The notes below the pieces were generated by a model. The model did not search any database, was not told the DNA's origin, and saw only the letters and a program-made list of their open reading frames with translations. Positions 55,435-64,000 of a DNA stretch of 64,000 nt are shown here, one piece after another. The stretch's first letter is position 1. Each line of letters opens with the position of its first letter. The translations under genes and the position numbers were made by a program. This DNA is from Ectothiorhodospira marina (GTDB lineage: Bacteria > Pseudomonadota > Gammaproteobacteria > Ectothiorhodospirales > Ectothiorhodospiraceae). The stretch spans positions 55,121-119,120 of the forward strand of contig NZ_FOAA01000013.1 in the NCBI RefSeq assembly GCF_900109495.1, written 5' to 3'.

Positions 55435-58400
55435 ATGAGTTTTCACGCCTTACCGCCCGAACAGGGCCTATATGATCCATCCCTGGAGCGCGATGCCTGT
55501 GGTGTCGGCTTTGTGTGCCACATCAGAAACGAGAAGAGTCATCGGATCGTCGCTCAGGGCCTGGAAATCCTGGAACGCATCAATCACCGGGGTGCCGTCG
55601 GCGCCGACCCCAAGGCCGGCGATGGGGCCGGTATCCTGGTGCAGATTCCGGACGCCTTCTTCCGCTCCAAGGTCGGGTTCGACCTGCCGGAGGTCGGCCG
55701 CTATGGCGTGGGGGTGATCTTCCTGCCTCAGGATGCCGGCCTGCGCGAACAGATGCAGACCATCATCGAAAAGCACATCCAGGAAGGCGGCCAGAGCGTA
55801 CTGGGCTGGCGCGACGTCCCCGTGGACAACAGCGACCTGGGCGAGAGCGTGCTGCCCAGCGAACCGGTGGTGCGCCAGGTATTCATCGGTCAGGGGGATA
55901 ACTGCCCCGATCAGGACGCCTTCGAACGCAAACTGTTCGTGATCCGCAAGCGCATGGACAACGACATCCGCGATGCCGGGCACGGCGTGGATGCCTGCTA
56001 CGTGTGTTCCATGTCCTCCCGCACGGTCAACTACAAGGGCATGCTGCTGGCCGGCCAGGTGGGCCACTACTACCTGGACCTGCAGGATGAGACGTTCGTC
56101 AGCGCCCTGGCCCTGGTGCACCAGCGTTTCTCCACCAACACCTTCCCCACCTGGGATCTGGCGCAGCCGTTCCGCATGGTCTGCCACAATGGCGAGATCA
56201 ACACCCTGCGGGGCAATGTGAACTGGATGGCGGCCCGCCGCCACACCATGCGCTCCGAGGTGCTGGGGGATGACCTGGACACCATCTGGCCGCTGATCCC
56301 CGAGGGCCAGTCCGACTCCGCCTGCTTTGACAACGCCCTGGAACTGCTGGTGATGGGAGGCTACTCGCTGGCCCACGCCATGATGATCCTCATCCCCGAG
56401 GCCTGGTCGGGCAACACCCTGATGGACGAGAAGCGCCGCGCCTTCTACGAATACCACATGGCCCTGATGGAGCCCTGGGATGGCCCCGCCGCCATGTGCT
56501 TCACCGATGGCCGTCAGATCGGTGCCACCCTGGACCGCAACGGCCTGCGCCCGGCCCGCTACCTGGTCACCAATGACGACATGGTGATCCTGGGCTCGGA
56601 AATGGGTGTGCTGGACATCCCCGAGGAGCGCATCGTCAAGAAATGGCGCCTGCAGCCCGGTCGCATGCTGCTGATCGACCTGGAAGAAGGCCGCATCATC
56701 AGTGACGACGAGGTCAAGGCCCAGCTTTCCGAGGCCCGCCCCTATGGGGAATGGCTCAAGAAGACCCAGATTCGCCTGGAAGACCTGCCCACCGGCGTCG
56801 GCCCCATGGCCCCCGATGACGCCACCCTGCTGGACTACCAGCAGGCCTTCGGCTACACCCAGGAGGATCTCAAGTTCCTGCTCACCCCCATGGTGCTCAC
56901 CGGCCAGGAGGCCGTGGGCTCCATGGGTGCGGACAACCCCCCCTCGGTGCTCTCGACCCGGCCCAAGAACCTGTCCAACTACTTCAAGCAGAACTTTGCC
57001 CAGGTGACCAACCCGCCCATCGACCCGATCCGCGAGGAACTGGTCATGTCGCTGGTGTGCATGATCGGCCCGCGCCCCAACCTGCTGGGCATCAACGAGG
57101 CCGGCCAGCACTGGCGCCTGGAGACACCGCAACCGGTGCTCACCAATCAGGATCTGGAGCGCATCCGTCACATCGAATACAACTCCAGCGGCGCCTTCCG
57201 CACCCGCACCCTGGACGTGTGCTACGCGGCCTCCGAAGGGGCCGAGGGCATGGAAACCGCCCTGGAGACCCTGTGCGCCAAGGCCGAACAGGCGGTACTG
57301 GATGGCTTCAATATCCTCATCCTGTCCGACCGTGACACCAACCAGGACCGCGTGCCGATCCCCATGCTGCTGGCCACCTCGGCCGTGCATCATCACCTGA
57401 TCGACAAGGGCCTGCGCACCAGCTCCGGCATCGTCGTCGAGACCGGCGCCGCCCTGGAGGTGCATCACTTCGCCACCCTGGAGGGGTATGGCGCCGAGGC
57501 CATCAACCCCTATCTGGCCTTCGACACCATCCAGTCCATGCTGGACCGTCTGCCCGAGCGGCTGAGCTTTGAAGAGGCCCAGAAACGCTACATCAAGGCC
57601 GTGGGCAAGGGCCTGCTCAAGGTGATGTCCAAGATGGGCATCTCCACCCTGGAGTCCTATTGCGGCGCCCAGATCTTCGATGCCGTGGGCCTGAACACGC
57701 CCTTCGTGGACCAATACTTCTCCGGCACCCAGACCCGCGTGGAAGGCATTGGCCTGGCCCAGGTGGCCGAAGAGGCCGTGCGCTGGCACCAGCAGGCCTA
57801 TGGCCATGCAGAGATCTACCGCGACCAGCTGGATGTGGGCGGTGACTATGCGTTCCGTCTGCGTGGCGAAAGCCATGTCTGGAACCCGGACACCATCGCC
57901 AAACTGCAGCACGCCACCCGTGCCAACGATGCTGCCACCTTTGCCGAGTTCTCCCGCATGATCGACGAGCAGACCGAGAACCTGCTCACCTTCCGCGGCC
58001 TGATGGACTTCCGATTCGCTGACCGCGAGATCCCCCTGGACGAGGTGGAACCGGCCAAGGAGATCGTCAAACGCTTTGCCACCGGGGCCATGTCCTTCGG
58101 CTCCATCTCCCACGAGGCCCACTCCACCCTGGCCAAGGCCATGAACGCCATCGGTGGCAAGTCCAACACCGGTGAGGGCGGCGAGGAGCCGGAGCGTTTC
58201 CTGCCCCTGGCAGACGGCGCCAGAAACCCGGAGCGTTCTGCCATCAAGCAGGTGGCCTCGGGGCGCTTTGGCGTGACCACCGAATACCTGGTGAACGCCG
58301 ACGACATCCAGATCAAGGTGGCCCAGGGCGCCAAGCCCGGCGAAGGGGGCCAGCTGCCCGGTCATAAGGTGAATGCCCAGATCGCCCGGGTGCGTCATTC

Positions 58401-60108
58401 CACCCCCGGCGTGGCCCTGATCTCGCCGCCGCCGCACCACGACATCTATTCCATCGAGGACCTGGCGCAGCTGATCCACGACCTGAAGAACGTCAACCCC
58501 AAGGCCCGCGTCTCCGTGAAGCTGGTCTCCGAGGTGGGCGTGGGTACCGTGGCCGCGGGCGTCTCCAAGGCCCACGCGGATCACATCACCATTGCCGGCT
58601 ATGACGGTGGCACGGGCGCCAGTCCGCTCACCTCCATCAAGCATGCCGGCAGCTCCTGGGAGATCGGCCTGGCCGAGACCCATCAGACCCTGGTGATGAA
58701 CCGTCTGCGCGGGCGCGTTTCCCTGCAGGTGGACGGCGGTCTGCGCACCGGCCGTGATGTGGTCATCGGCGCCCTGCTGGGGGCCGATGAGTTTGGTTTT
58801 GCCACCGCGCCGCTGATCGTGGAAGGCTGCATCATGATGCGCAAATGCCATCTGAACACCTGCCCGGTGGGCGTGGCCACCCAGGATCCGGAGTTGCGCA
58901 AGCGCTTCACTGGCAAACCGGAGCATGTGATCAACTACTTCTTCTTCGTGGCCGAAGAGGTCCGCCGCCTGATGGCCAAGCTGGGCTTCCGCACCATGGA
59001 CGAGATGATCGGCCAGGCAGATCGCCTGGAAATGCGTCGCGCCATCAACCACTGGAAGGCCGAGGGTCTGGACTACACCAAGCTCCTGACCCGCCCGGAC
59101 GTGGGTCCGGACGTGGCCATTCGTCACTGCGAACTCCAGGATCATGGCCTGGACAAGGCCCTGGATCATCAACTGATCCAGCAGGCCGAGCCGGCCCTGA
59201 GCCAGGGCAAGCCGGTGACCATCCAGACGGAGATCCGCAACTTCCACCGCACCGTGGGCACCATGCTCTCCGGTCGTGTGGCCGAGCGTTATGGCCATGG
59301 GGGGCTGCCGGACGACACCATCCACATCAAGGCCACGGGCACCGGTGGGCAGTCCTTCGGGGCGTGGCTGGCCAAGGGTGTGACCATCGAGATGGAAGGC
59401 GAGGCCAACGACTATGTAGGCAAGGGCCTCTCCGGCGGTCGCATCATCATTTATCCGCCAGCGCGCTCGGCCATCAACCCGGCTGAGGACAACATCATCG
59501 TGGGCAACACGGTACTCTACGGCGCCATCAGCGGTGAGGTGTTCTTCCGTGGTGTGGCCGGTGAGCGGTTCTGCGTGCGCAACTCCGGCGCCACCGCGGT
59601 GGTGGAGGGCGTGGGTGACCACGGTTGTGAATACATGACCGGCGGCATCATGGTGTGCCTGGGCAGCACTGGCCGCAACTTTGCTGCCGGCATGTCCGGT
59701 GGCATCGCCTATGTGCTGGACGAAGACGGCAGCTTTGCCGACCGCTGCAACCAGGCCATGGTGGAACTGGAACCCATCGCCGCCGAGGACGATGCCCTGG
59801 AGTCCTGGGATCACCAAGGCGGCGACCTGGAGACCCACGGTCGCGTGGATGTGAGTCACGACATGACCCGCTTCGACGCCCAGCGCCTCAAGAGCCTGAT
59901 CCAGCGTCATCTGGATTACACGGGCTCGACCCGCGCCAAGACCATTCTGGACGATTGGGAGGCCTGGCTGCCCCGCTTCGTCAAGGTCATGCCGGTGGAT
60001 TACCGCCGCGCCCTGGAAGACCTCCAGTCCCAGAAGGCCCGTCCACCCGAGCCCAACAAACCGCCAAAGGCCAGCCAGACGCTTGAAGGGAGCGCCACTC
60101 ATGGGTAA
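55435..60108 (+). CDS. gltB: Glutamate synthase large subunit GltB
   Basis: A 1557-residue NADPH-dependent glutamate synthase alpha subunit. A short propeptide precedes the N-terminal amidotransferase Cys ([11 protein letters not shown]); the FMN-binding synthase domain ([34 protein letters not shown]), the [3Fe-4S] cysteines ([21 protein letters not shown]) and the C-terminal GXGXG beta-helix ([14 protein letters not shown]) are all present. With GltD it makes two glutamates from glutamine and 2-oxoglutarate. Starts at MSFHALPPE; overlaps gltD by 8 bp. Confidence 0.97.
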   Translation: MSFHALPPEQGLYDPSLERDACGVGFVCHIRNEKSHRIVAQGLEILERINHRGAVGADPKAGDGAGILVQIPDAFFRSKVGFDLPEVGRYGVGVIFLPQDAGLREQMQTIIEKHIQEGGQSVLGWRDVPVDNSDLGESVLPSEPVVRQVFIGQGDNCPDQDAFERKLFVIRKRMDNDIRDAGHGVDACYVCSMSSRTVNYKGMLLAGQVGHYYLDLQDETFVSALALVHQRFSTNTFPTWDLAQPFRMVCHNGEINTLRGNVNWMAARRHTMRSEVLGDDLDTIWPLIPEGQSDSACFDNALELLVMGGYSLAHAMMILIPEAWSGNTLMDEKRRAFYEYHMALMEPWDGPAAMCFTDGRQIGATLDRNGLRPARYLVTNDDMVILGSEMGVLDIPEERIVKKWRLQPGRMLLIDLEEGRIISDDEVKAQLSEARPYGEWLKKTQIRLEDLPTGVGPMAPDDATLLDYQQAFGYTQEDLKFLLTPMVLTGQEAVGSMGADNPPSVLSTRPKNLSNYFKQNFAQVTNPPIDPIREELVMSLVCMIGPRPNLLGINEAGQHWRLETPQPVLTNQDLERIRHIEYNSSGAFRTRTLDVCYAASEGAEGMETALETLCAKAEQAVLDGFNILILSDRDTNQDRVPIPMLLATSAVHHHLIDKGLRTSSGIVVETGAALEVHHFATLEGYGAEAINPYLAFDTIQSMLDRLPERLSFEEAQKRYIKAVGKGLLKVMSKMGISTLESYCGAQIFDAVGLNTPFVDQYFSGTQTRVEGIGLAQVAEEAVRWHQQAYGHAEIYRDQLDVGGDYAFRLRGESHVWNPDTIAKLQHATRANDAATFAEFSRMIDEQTENLLTFRGLMDFRFADREIPLDEVEPAKEIVKRFATGAMSFGSISHEAHSTLAKAMNAIGGKSNTGEGGEEPERFLPLADGARNPERSAIKQVASGRFGVTTEYLVNADDIQIKVAQGAKPGEGGQLPGHKVNAQIARVRHSTPGVALISPPPHHDIYSIEDLAQLIHDLKNVNPKARVSVKLVSEVGVGTVAAGVSKAHADHITIAGYDGGTGASPLTSIKHAGSSWEIGLAETHQTLVMNRLRGRVSLQVDGGLRTGRDVVIGALLGADEFGFATAPLIVEGCIMMRKCHLNTCPVGVATQDPELRKRFTGKPEHVINYFFFVAEEVRRLMAKLGFRTMDEMIGQADRLEMRRAINHWKAEGLDYTKLLTRPDVGPDVAIRHCELQDHGLDKALDHQLIQQAEPALSQGKPVTIQTEIRNFHRTVGTMLSGRVAERYGHGGLPDDTIHIKATGTGGQSFGAWLAKGVTIEMEGEANDYVGKGLSGGRIIIYPPARSAINPAEDNIIVGNTVLYGAISGEVFFRGVAGERFCVRNSGATAVVEGVGDHGCEYMTGGIMVCLGSTGRNFAAGMSGGIAYVLDEDGSFADRCNQAMVELEPIAAEDDALESWDHQGGDLETHGRVDVSHDMTRFDAQRLKSLIQRHLDYTGSTRAKTILDDWEAWLPRFVKVMPVDYRRALEDLQSQKARPPEPNKPPKASQTLEGSATHG

Positions 60109-61567
60109 GCCAACCGGATTCATGGAATACGACCGTCGTGACCGGCACTACGAGCCGGCCGCTGACCGCATCGTGCACTATCGGGAATTCGTCATTCCCT
60201 TGAAGCCTGACCAGGTACGGGAACAGGGGGCACGCTGCATGGACTGCGGCATCCCCTTCTGCCACCAGGGCTGTCCGGTGAACAACCTGATTCCAGACTG
60301 GAACGATCTGGTCTATCGGAACGACTGGGAAGAAGCCATCAAGGTGCTGCATTCCACCAACAACTTCCCGGAGTTCACCGGACGCATCTGCCCGGCGCCC
60401 TGCGAGACCTCGTGCACGCTCAACATCGACGACACGCCGGTGACCATCAAGACCATCGAGTGCGCCATCGTTGACCGGGCCTGGGAAGAAGGCTGGATCA
60501 AGCCCCAGGTGGCCCATCGTCGCACCGGCAAGACCGTGGCCGTGGTAGGTTCCGGCCCCGCGGGCCTGGCCTGCGCCCAGCAACTGGCCCGAGCCGGCCA
60601 CAACGTGGACGTGTTCGAGAAGGCCGACCGCATCGGTGGTCTGCTGCGCTATGGCATCCCGGATTTCAAGATGGAAAAGACCCACATCGACCGGCGCATC
60701 GCCCAGATGCGCACGGAAGGCGTGCGCTTCCATACCCTGTCCCATATCGGCGTGGACATTCCCGTGTCCCGGCTGCAGGCCGATTACGATGCCCTGGTCC
60801 TGGCCGGTGGCGCCGAGAAGCCCCGCGACCTGCCCGTACCGGGCCGGGAACTGCAGGGCGTGCACTTCGCCATGGACTTCCTCACCCGCAACAGCAAGCG
60901 GGTGCAGGGTGTGTTCGTCTCCGACGACGATTTCATCAGCGCCCAGGGCAAACACGTGCTGGTCATCGGCGGCGGCGACACCGGTTCCGACTGCATCGGC
61001 ACCTCCAACCGCCACGGCGCGGCCCACGTCACCCAGGTGGAGATCCTGGACAAGCCGCCGCAAAAGGAAGACAAGGGCCTCACCTGGCCCGACTGGCCCA
61101 ACCGCATGCGCACCTCCAGCTCTCAGGAAGAAGGCTGCGACCGGATGTGGAATATCGCCACCAAGGGCTTCATTGATGATGGCCATGGCAATGTGAAGGC
61201 GGCCAAGGTGGTCACGGTGAAGTGGGAGAAGGATGCCGAGGGTCGCTTCCAGATGAGCGAGGTACCGGGCACCGAGCAGGAGATCCGCTGCGATCTCGTG
61301 CTGCTGGCCATGGGCTTTGTGCATCCGGTGCAGGAAGGCATGCTGGCTGAACTGACGGAAAAATCGGGCATGGAGCTGGACGCCCGCGGCAACGTCAAGG
61401 GCAGCACCGAGGGCGACAAGGCCTATCACACCAGCGCCGAGGGCGTGTTCGCCGCCGGCGACATGCGCCGGGGCCAGTCCCTGGTGGTGTGGGCCATCCG
61501 CGAGGGCCGTCAGTGCGCCCGCTCGGTGGATCAGTGGCTGATGGGGCGTACCGACCTGCCCAGGTAA
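60101..61567 (+). CDS. gltD: Glutamate synthase small subunit GltD
   Basis: A 488-residue FAD/NADPH iron-sulfur protein. N-terminal cysteines ([29 protein letters not shown]) bind the 4Fe-4S clusters; [21 protein letters not shown] binds FAD and [15 protein letters not shown] binds NADPH. It feeds electrons to GltB. The start [15 protein letters not shown] has a GGGAG site inside the gltB 3' end. Confidence 0.97.
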   Translation: MGKPTGFMEYDRRDRHYEPAADRIVHYREFVIPLKPDQVREQGARCMDCGIPFCHQGCPVNNLIPDWNDLVYRNDWEEAIKVLHSTNNFPEFTGRICPAPCETSCTLNIDDTPVTIKTIECAIVDRAWEEGWIKPQVAHRRTGKTVAVVGSGPAGLACAQQLARAGHNVDVFEKADRIGGLLRYGIPDFKMEKTHIDRRIAQMRTEGVRFHTLSHIGVDIPVSRLQADYDALVLAGGAEKPRDLPVPGRELQGVHFAMDFLTRNSKRVQGVFVSDDDFISAQGKHVLVIGGGDTGSDCIGTSNRHGAAHVTQVEILDKPPQKEDKGLTWPDWPNRMRTSSSQEEGCDRMWNIATKGFIDDGHGNVKAAKVVTVKWEKDAEGRFQMSEVPGTEQEIRCDLVLLAMGFVHPVQEGMLAELTEKSGMELDARGNVKGSTEGDKAYHTSAEGVFAAGDMRRGQSLVVWAIREGRQCARSVDQWLMGRTDLPR

Positions 61568-61574
61568 CCCCTCC

Positions 61575-61712
61575 ACCCTCACCCCAACCCCTCTCCCGCC
61601 AGCGGGAGAGGGGCTCATGGGTCCACCATCCCAAGGAGAAGACTTCATTGCACCCTTCTCCCCTTCAGCACCCTTCTCCCCCTCAGGGGGAGAAGGGCCG
61701 GGGATGAGGGGG
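61575..61712. repeat. Dispersed palindromic repeat, copy 5
   Basis: CCTCACCCCAACCCCTCTCCC-GCCAGC-GGGAGAGGGG then, after a spacer with a repeated CACCCTTCTCCCC, a CTTCTCCCCC-TCA-GGGGGAGAAG hairpin and GGGGATGAGGGGG. It fills most of the 258-bp gap between gltD and the peroxidase gene. Confidence 0.8.
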
Positions 61713-61825
61713 AGCGGCGGGCACATACACCCCGCTTTACCCCCACCCTCACATCGGGCACTCTCGAGGCATCGTGATCCATCCTGTCAGGATGGCACTC
61801 ATCATCGGTCCAGGGAGTACAGCCC

Positions 61826-62317
61826 ATGCCAGAGACAACCACCTCCGTACATGACTTCGAGGCCACCGACATCCAGGGCAATCCTCGCCCGCTGTCGGAA
61901 TTTGCCGGACGGGTGCTGCTGATCACCAACGTGGCCAGTCAATGCGGCTTTACGGGCCAGTACAGCGGCCTGCAGGCCCTGCAGGACCGTTTTCATGAAC
62001 GTGGTTTCGACGTGCTGGGTTTTCCCTGCAACCAGTTCGGCAACCAGGAACCGGGGGATGAATCCCAGATCGCCCAGTTCTGCAGCACGCGCTTTCAGGC
62101 AAACTTCCCCCTGTTCGCCAAGGTGGAGGTGAACGGCGACAACGCGCACCCACTCTACCAGCACCTCAAGGCCCAGGCCCCGGGCCTGATGGGGACTCAG
62201 GCGGTGAAATGGAACTTCACCAAGTTCCTGGTGGACCGTGAGGGACGGGTGGTTCGGCGGTACGCACCCAATACGGATCCGAAGGACATCGCCCAGGATA
62301 TTGAGCGCTTGCTGTAA
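61826..62317 (+). CDS. Glutathione peroxidase-like thiol peroxidase
   Basis: A 163-residue GPx-family enzyme using cysteine rather than selenocysteine: NVASQCGFTGQYSGLQAL holds the peroxidatic Cys and GFPCNQFGNQEPG the resolving-region Cys, and KWNFTKFLVDREG the catalytic Trp-Asn. The CxxC-like second Cys suggests thioredoxin as reductant. Ribosome site GGGAG 9 nt before ATG. Confidence 0.92.
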   Translation: MPETTTSVHDFEATDIQGNPRPLSEFAGRVLLITNVASQCGFTGQYSGLQALQDRFHERGFDVLGFPCNQFGNQEPGDESQIAQFCSTRFQANFPLFAKVEVNGDNAHPLYQHLKAQAPGLMGTQAVKWNFTKFLVDREGRVVRRYAPNTDPKDIAQDIERLL

Positions 62318-62333
62318 AGCCCGTGCCCACCGA

Positions 62334-62420
62334 GCCCCTCATCCCCAGCCCCTCATCCCAAAGACTGGCTGCGATCATTGAGCCCCTCTCCCACTGGCGG
62401 TAGAGGGGTTGGGATGAGGG
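62334..62420. repeat. Dispersed palindromic repeat, copy 6
   Basis: A degenerate copy: CCCCTCATCCCC twice, then CCCCTCTCCC-ACTGGCGG-TAGAGGGG and TTGGGATGAGGG. It occupies the gap before the SDR gene. Confidence 0.7.
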
Positions 62421-62444
62421 CCGTTTTCATCAAGGACATGCCCG

Positions 62445-63311
62445 ATGAACACCACCTCCTCCGACCCCACCCAACACACGGCTCTCATCACCGGTGCCAA
62501 CTCCGGTCTGGGCAAGGCCATCGCCATGGAGCTGGCGCGCCGGGGCATGACCCTGGTACTGGTCTGCCGCTCCCTCACCCGCGGCGAACAGGCCCGCTGG
62601 GAGATCCGTGCCGAGACCGGCAACGAAGACATCCACCTGATCACCGGGGATCTTGCGGAACAATCAGACGTTCGTCGCGTGGCGGCGCAGTTCAATCGCG
62701 ACTTCAAGGCGCTGCACCTGCTCATCAACAACGCCGGCAGCGCCTTCCCGGAACGACGCCTCACCCACGATGGCATTGAAAAGGCCCTGGCCATCAATCA
62801 TGTGGCCCCCTTCCTGCTCACCCGCCTGCTGCTCCCCCGTCTCAAGTCCAGCGCCCCGGCCCGGATCATCAACGTGGGCACCCGGTTCAACACGGCCATG
62901 GACCTGGACGATCTCAACTGGGAGAAGCGACGCTATCGCATGATGCAGGCCTACGGGCAGTCCAAGCTGGGGATGCTGCACTCAACCTTCGAACTGGCAC
63001 GGCAACTGGAAGGCTCCGGCGTCACCGTGAACTGCGTCTTCCCCGGGGTGTTCATGTCGAACCTGGGCGGTACCGACGGCGCGCAGAACGCCTTCTGGCG
63101 GGCGGTGGCACGCTGGCTGGGCTGGGCCATCCCCACGGCAAACCAGGCGGCTCAGTCGGTGATTCACTATGCCACGGCCCCCGAGATGGCCAACCTCAAT
63201 GGCCAGTATGTCTCCCGCAAGGGCCCCGTAAAGGCACCCGAACAGGCCCGCGCCCCCGAGATGAACCGGCGTGTCTGGGAGGCCACCGAAGCCCTGATCA
63301 AGGCGTCATAA
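62445..63311 (+). CDS. Short-chain dehydrogenase/reductase, retinol dehydrogenase-like
   Basis: A 288-residue classical SDR. TGANSGLGKAIAMEL is the NAD(P)-binding motif, CRS follows the second strand (NADP-type Arg), NNAG is present and the YxxxK is YGQSK. The usual catalytic Ser position (NVSS) reads NVGT, so Thr may replace Ser. DLDDLNWEKRRYRMMQAYGQSK is typical of the retinol dehydrogenase/protochlorophyllide reductase-like branch. Substrate unknown. Confidence 0.82.
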   Translation: MNTTSSDPTQHTALITGANSGLGKAIAMELARRGMTLVLVCRSLTRGEQARWEIRAETGNEDIHLITGDLAEQSDVRRVAAQFNRDFKALHLLINNAGSAFPERRLTHDGIEKALAINHVAPFLLTRLLLPRLKSSAPARIINVGTRFNTAMDLDDLNWEKRRYRMMQAYGQSKLGMLHSTFELARQLEGSGVTVNCVFPGVFMSNLGGTDGAQNAFWRAVARWLGWAIPTANQAAQSVIHYATAPEMANLNGQYVSRKGPVKAPEQARAPEMNRRVWEATEALIKAS

Positions 63312-63347
63312 CACGCTTTGCGGCACCGTCATTCTTAACGCTTCGAG

Positions 63348-63581
63348 ACACGCCTCACAACCCCGTCACCCACAGGGGCGCCTCAGACACGCCTCACAAC
63401 CCCGTCACCCACAGGGGCGCCTCAGGCACGCCTCACAACCCCATCACCCGTAGGGGCGCCTCAGATACGCCTCACAACCCCGTCACCCGTAGGGGCGCCT
63501 CAGACACGCCTCACAACCCCGTCACCCACAGGGGCGCCTCAGATACGCCTCACAACCCCATCACCCGTAGGGGCGCTTTGA
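63348..63581. repeat. Six tandem copies of a 39-bp repeat
   Basis: Six adjacent ~39-bp units start at 63348, 63387, 63426, 63465, 63504 and 63543. The core reads CACGCCTCACAACCCC, then GTCACCC or ATCACCC, then ACAGGGGCGCC or GTAGGGGCGCC, then TCAG. Variants alternate between copies, so units differ at a few positions. No spacers, no open reading frame, ends close to the IS3 element. Gap 63312-63641 contains nothing else recognisable. Confidence 0.9.
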
Positions 63582-63641
63582 AGTGGTTCAATTGTAGCGG
63601 ACACCCCGTTAAGCCTCGTAGGCTATGCATCGGAGGTGTTC

Positions 63642-63932
63642 ATGAGCAAGAAGGCACGACGTCGATACACGGCGGAATTCAAGGCTGAGGCAGTGGCATT
63701 GGTTGAGCGCCAGGAATATGGGGTGGCCGAAGCAGCCCGGTCTCTGGGAATCAATCGCAGCCTGTTGGATCGGTGGATGCGCAAGGAACGTGAGCGGCAA
63801 TCTCCCCAGCATGACCAACAGGAGGGCCAGGCCGAGGAGTTGGAACGACTTAGGGAAGAGAACCGTAAGTTACGGATGGAAAAGGAAATATTAAAAAAGG
63901 CGGCGGCCTTCTTCGCCAAAGAGTCGAACTGA
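63642..63932 (+). CDS. IS3-family transposase OrfA
   Basis: A 96-residue DNA-binding protein: MSKKARRRYTAEFKAEAVAL, helix-turn-helix EYGVAEAARSLGINRSLLDRWMRK, then a leucine-zipper-like helix ELERLREENRKLRMEKEILKKAAAFF. CGGAGG ribosome site 5 nt before ATG 63642. The A-AAA-AAG heptamer at 63893-63899 is the expected -1 frameshift site producing OrfAB. Confidence 0.93.
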   Translation: MSKKARRRYTAEFKAEAVALVERQEYGVAEAARSLGINRSLLDRWMRKERERQSPQHDQQEGQAEELERLREENRKLRMEKEILKKAAAFFAKESN

Positions 63933-64000
63933 GGTATGAGTTCATCAAGGTGGAGAAGGCCAACTTTACGGTGATGGATTTGTGTCGGGTCATGCAGGTC
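63893..64000 (+). CDS. IS3-family transposase OrfB (start, cut by the window)
   Basis: In the -1 frame after the A-AAA-AAG slip site the sequence reads LRYEFIKVEKANFTVMDLCR, the usual OrfB N-terminus before the integrase core (DDE). Only ~36 codons lie in the window, so intactness cannot be judged. Confidence 0.75.

Larger units (their letters stand above)
63593..64000 (+). mobile_element. IS3-family insertion sequence, 5' part
   Basis: Contains orfA and the start of orfB in the -1 frame. The left end is not certain; TGTAGCGGACACC at 63593 is a candidate terminal inverted repeat. The right end is beyond the window. It abuts the 39-bp tandem repeats. Confidence 0.75.

Noticed and set aside
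55468..60123. A very long open frame (1,551 codons) antisense to gltB
   Set aside because: It is a composition effect of GC-rich codons; the translation has no recognisable domain and gltB on the other strand is complete.
63348..63581. The 39-bp array as a CRISPR
   Set aside because: Units are directly adjacent with no unique spacers and no cas genes are present.

Overview
The window is high-GC chromosomal DNA from a gammaproteobacterium. Three features suggest a halophilic or photosynthetic purple sulfur bacterium of the Ectothiorhodospiraceae/Chromatiales kind: choline-to-betaine genes (betIBA plus choX), a BciB-like 8-vinyl chlorophyllide reductase homologue, and a tkt-gap-pgk-pyk-fba carbon cluster with a Calvin-type class II aldolase. 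That placement is inference; no rRNA or marker gene is present. Coding density is high and most genes are ordinary core functions.

Layout. 1-6350: the high-affinity phosphate operon pstS-pstC-pstA-pstB-phoU on the minus strand, with Pho boxes upstream of pstS. 6400-11250: a c-di-GMP block. An EAL-CBS-GGDEF protein, with its own Pho-box-like site, converges on a siaABCD-type operon (PP2C phosphatase, kinase, SiaC, GGDEF cyclase). 11430-20370: YihY/BrkB membrane protein, peroxiredoxin, YdbL-like lipoprotein, TrhP tRNA hydroxylation protein, YdbH-like envelope protein, an unusual MtgA-CIA30 fusion and outer-membrane phospholipase A. 20500-25670: a REP pair, choX, and betI-betB-betA with two clear BetI operators. 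25825-33146: fba, pyk, pgk, gap, tkt on the minus strand. 33610-37683: a small hydrolase, MnmM-like methyltransferase, an Nramp relative, an acyl-CoA thioesterase and rdgC. 37748-40447: a response regulator-TPR / histidine kinase / GAF module. 40615-49420: a tetraheme NapC/NrfH-type cytochrome and the full cytochrome c maturation system. The latter is split into ccmABCD (minus) and ccmEFGHI (plus) with cheV between them. 49523-61567: bciB-like gene, patatin-like protein, large MscK-type mechanosensitive channel, gltBD. 61826-64000: glutathione peroxidase, a short-chain dehydrogenase, a six-copy 39-bp tandem repeat, and the start of an IS3-family element that runs off the window.

How the parts work together. 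Phosphate limitation probably activates both pst and the EAL-CBS-GGDEF gene, linking phosphate status to c-di-GMP turnover. The adjacent Sia operon would make c-di-GMP, so synthesis and breakdown are encoded tail to tail, and the SiaA phosphatase and the EAL enzyme appear to share the same CBS-like input domain. The tetraheme cytochrome needs the neighbouring ccm products for haem attachment. Bet/Cho genes and the MscK channel both serve osmotic adaptation.

Several intergenic regions carry a dispersed palindromic repeat family (arms like CCCCTCTCCCC / GGGGAGAGGGG). I see no CRISPR array, prophage, rRNA or tRNA gene. No wholly new system is evident. The strongest leads are the Pho-linked c-di-GMP block, the MtgA-CIA30 fusion with an internal ribosome-binding site, and the AT-rich segment with a palindrome of perfect DnaA boxes.
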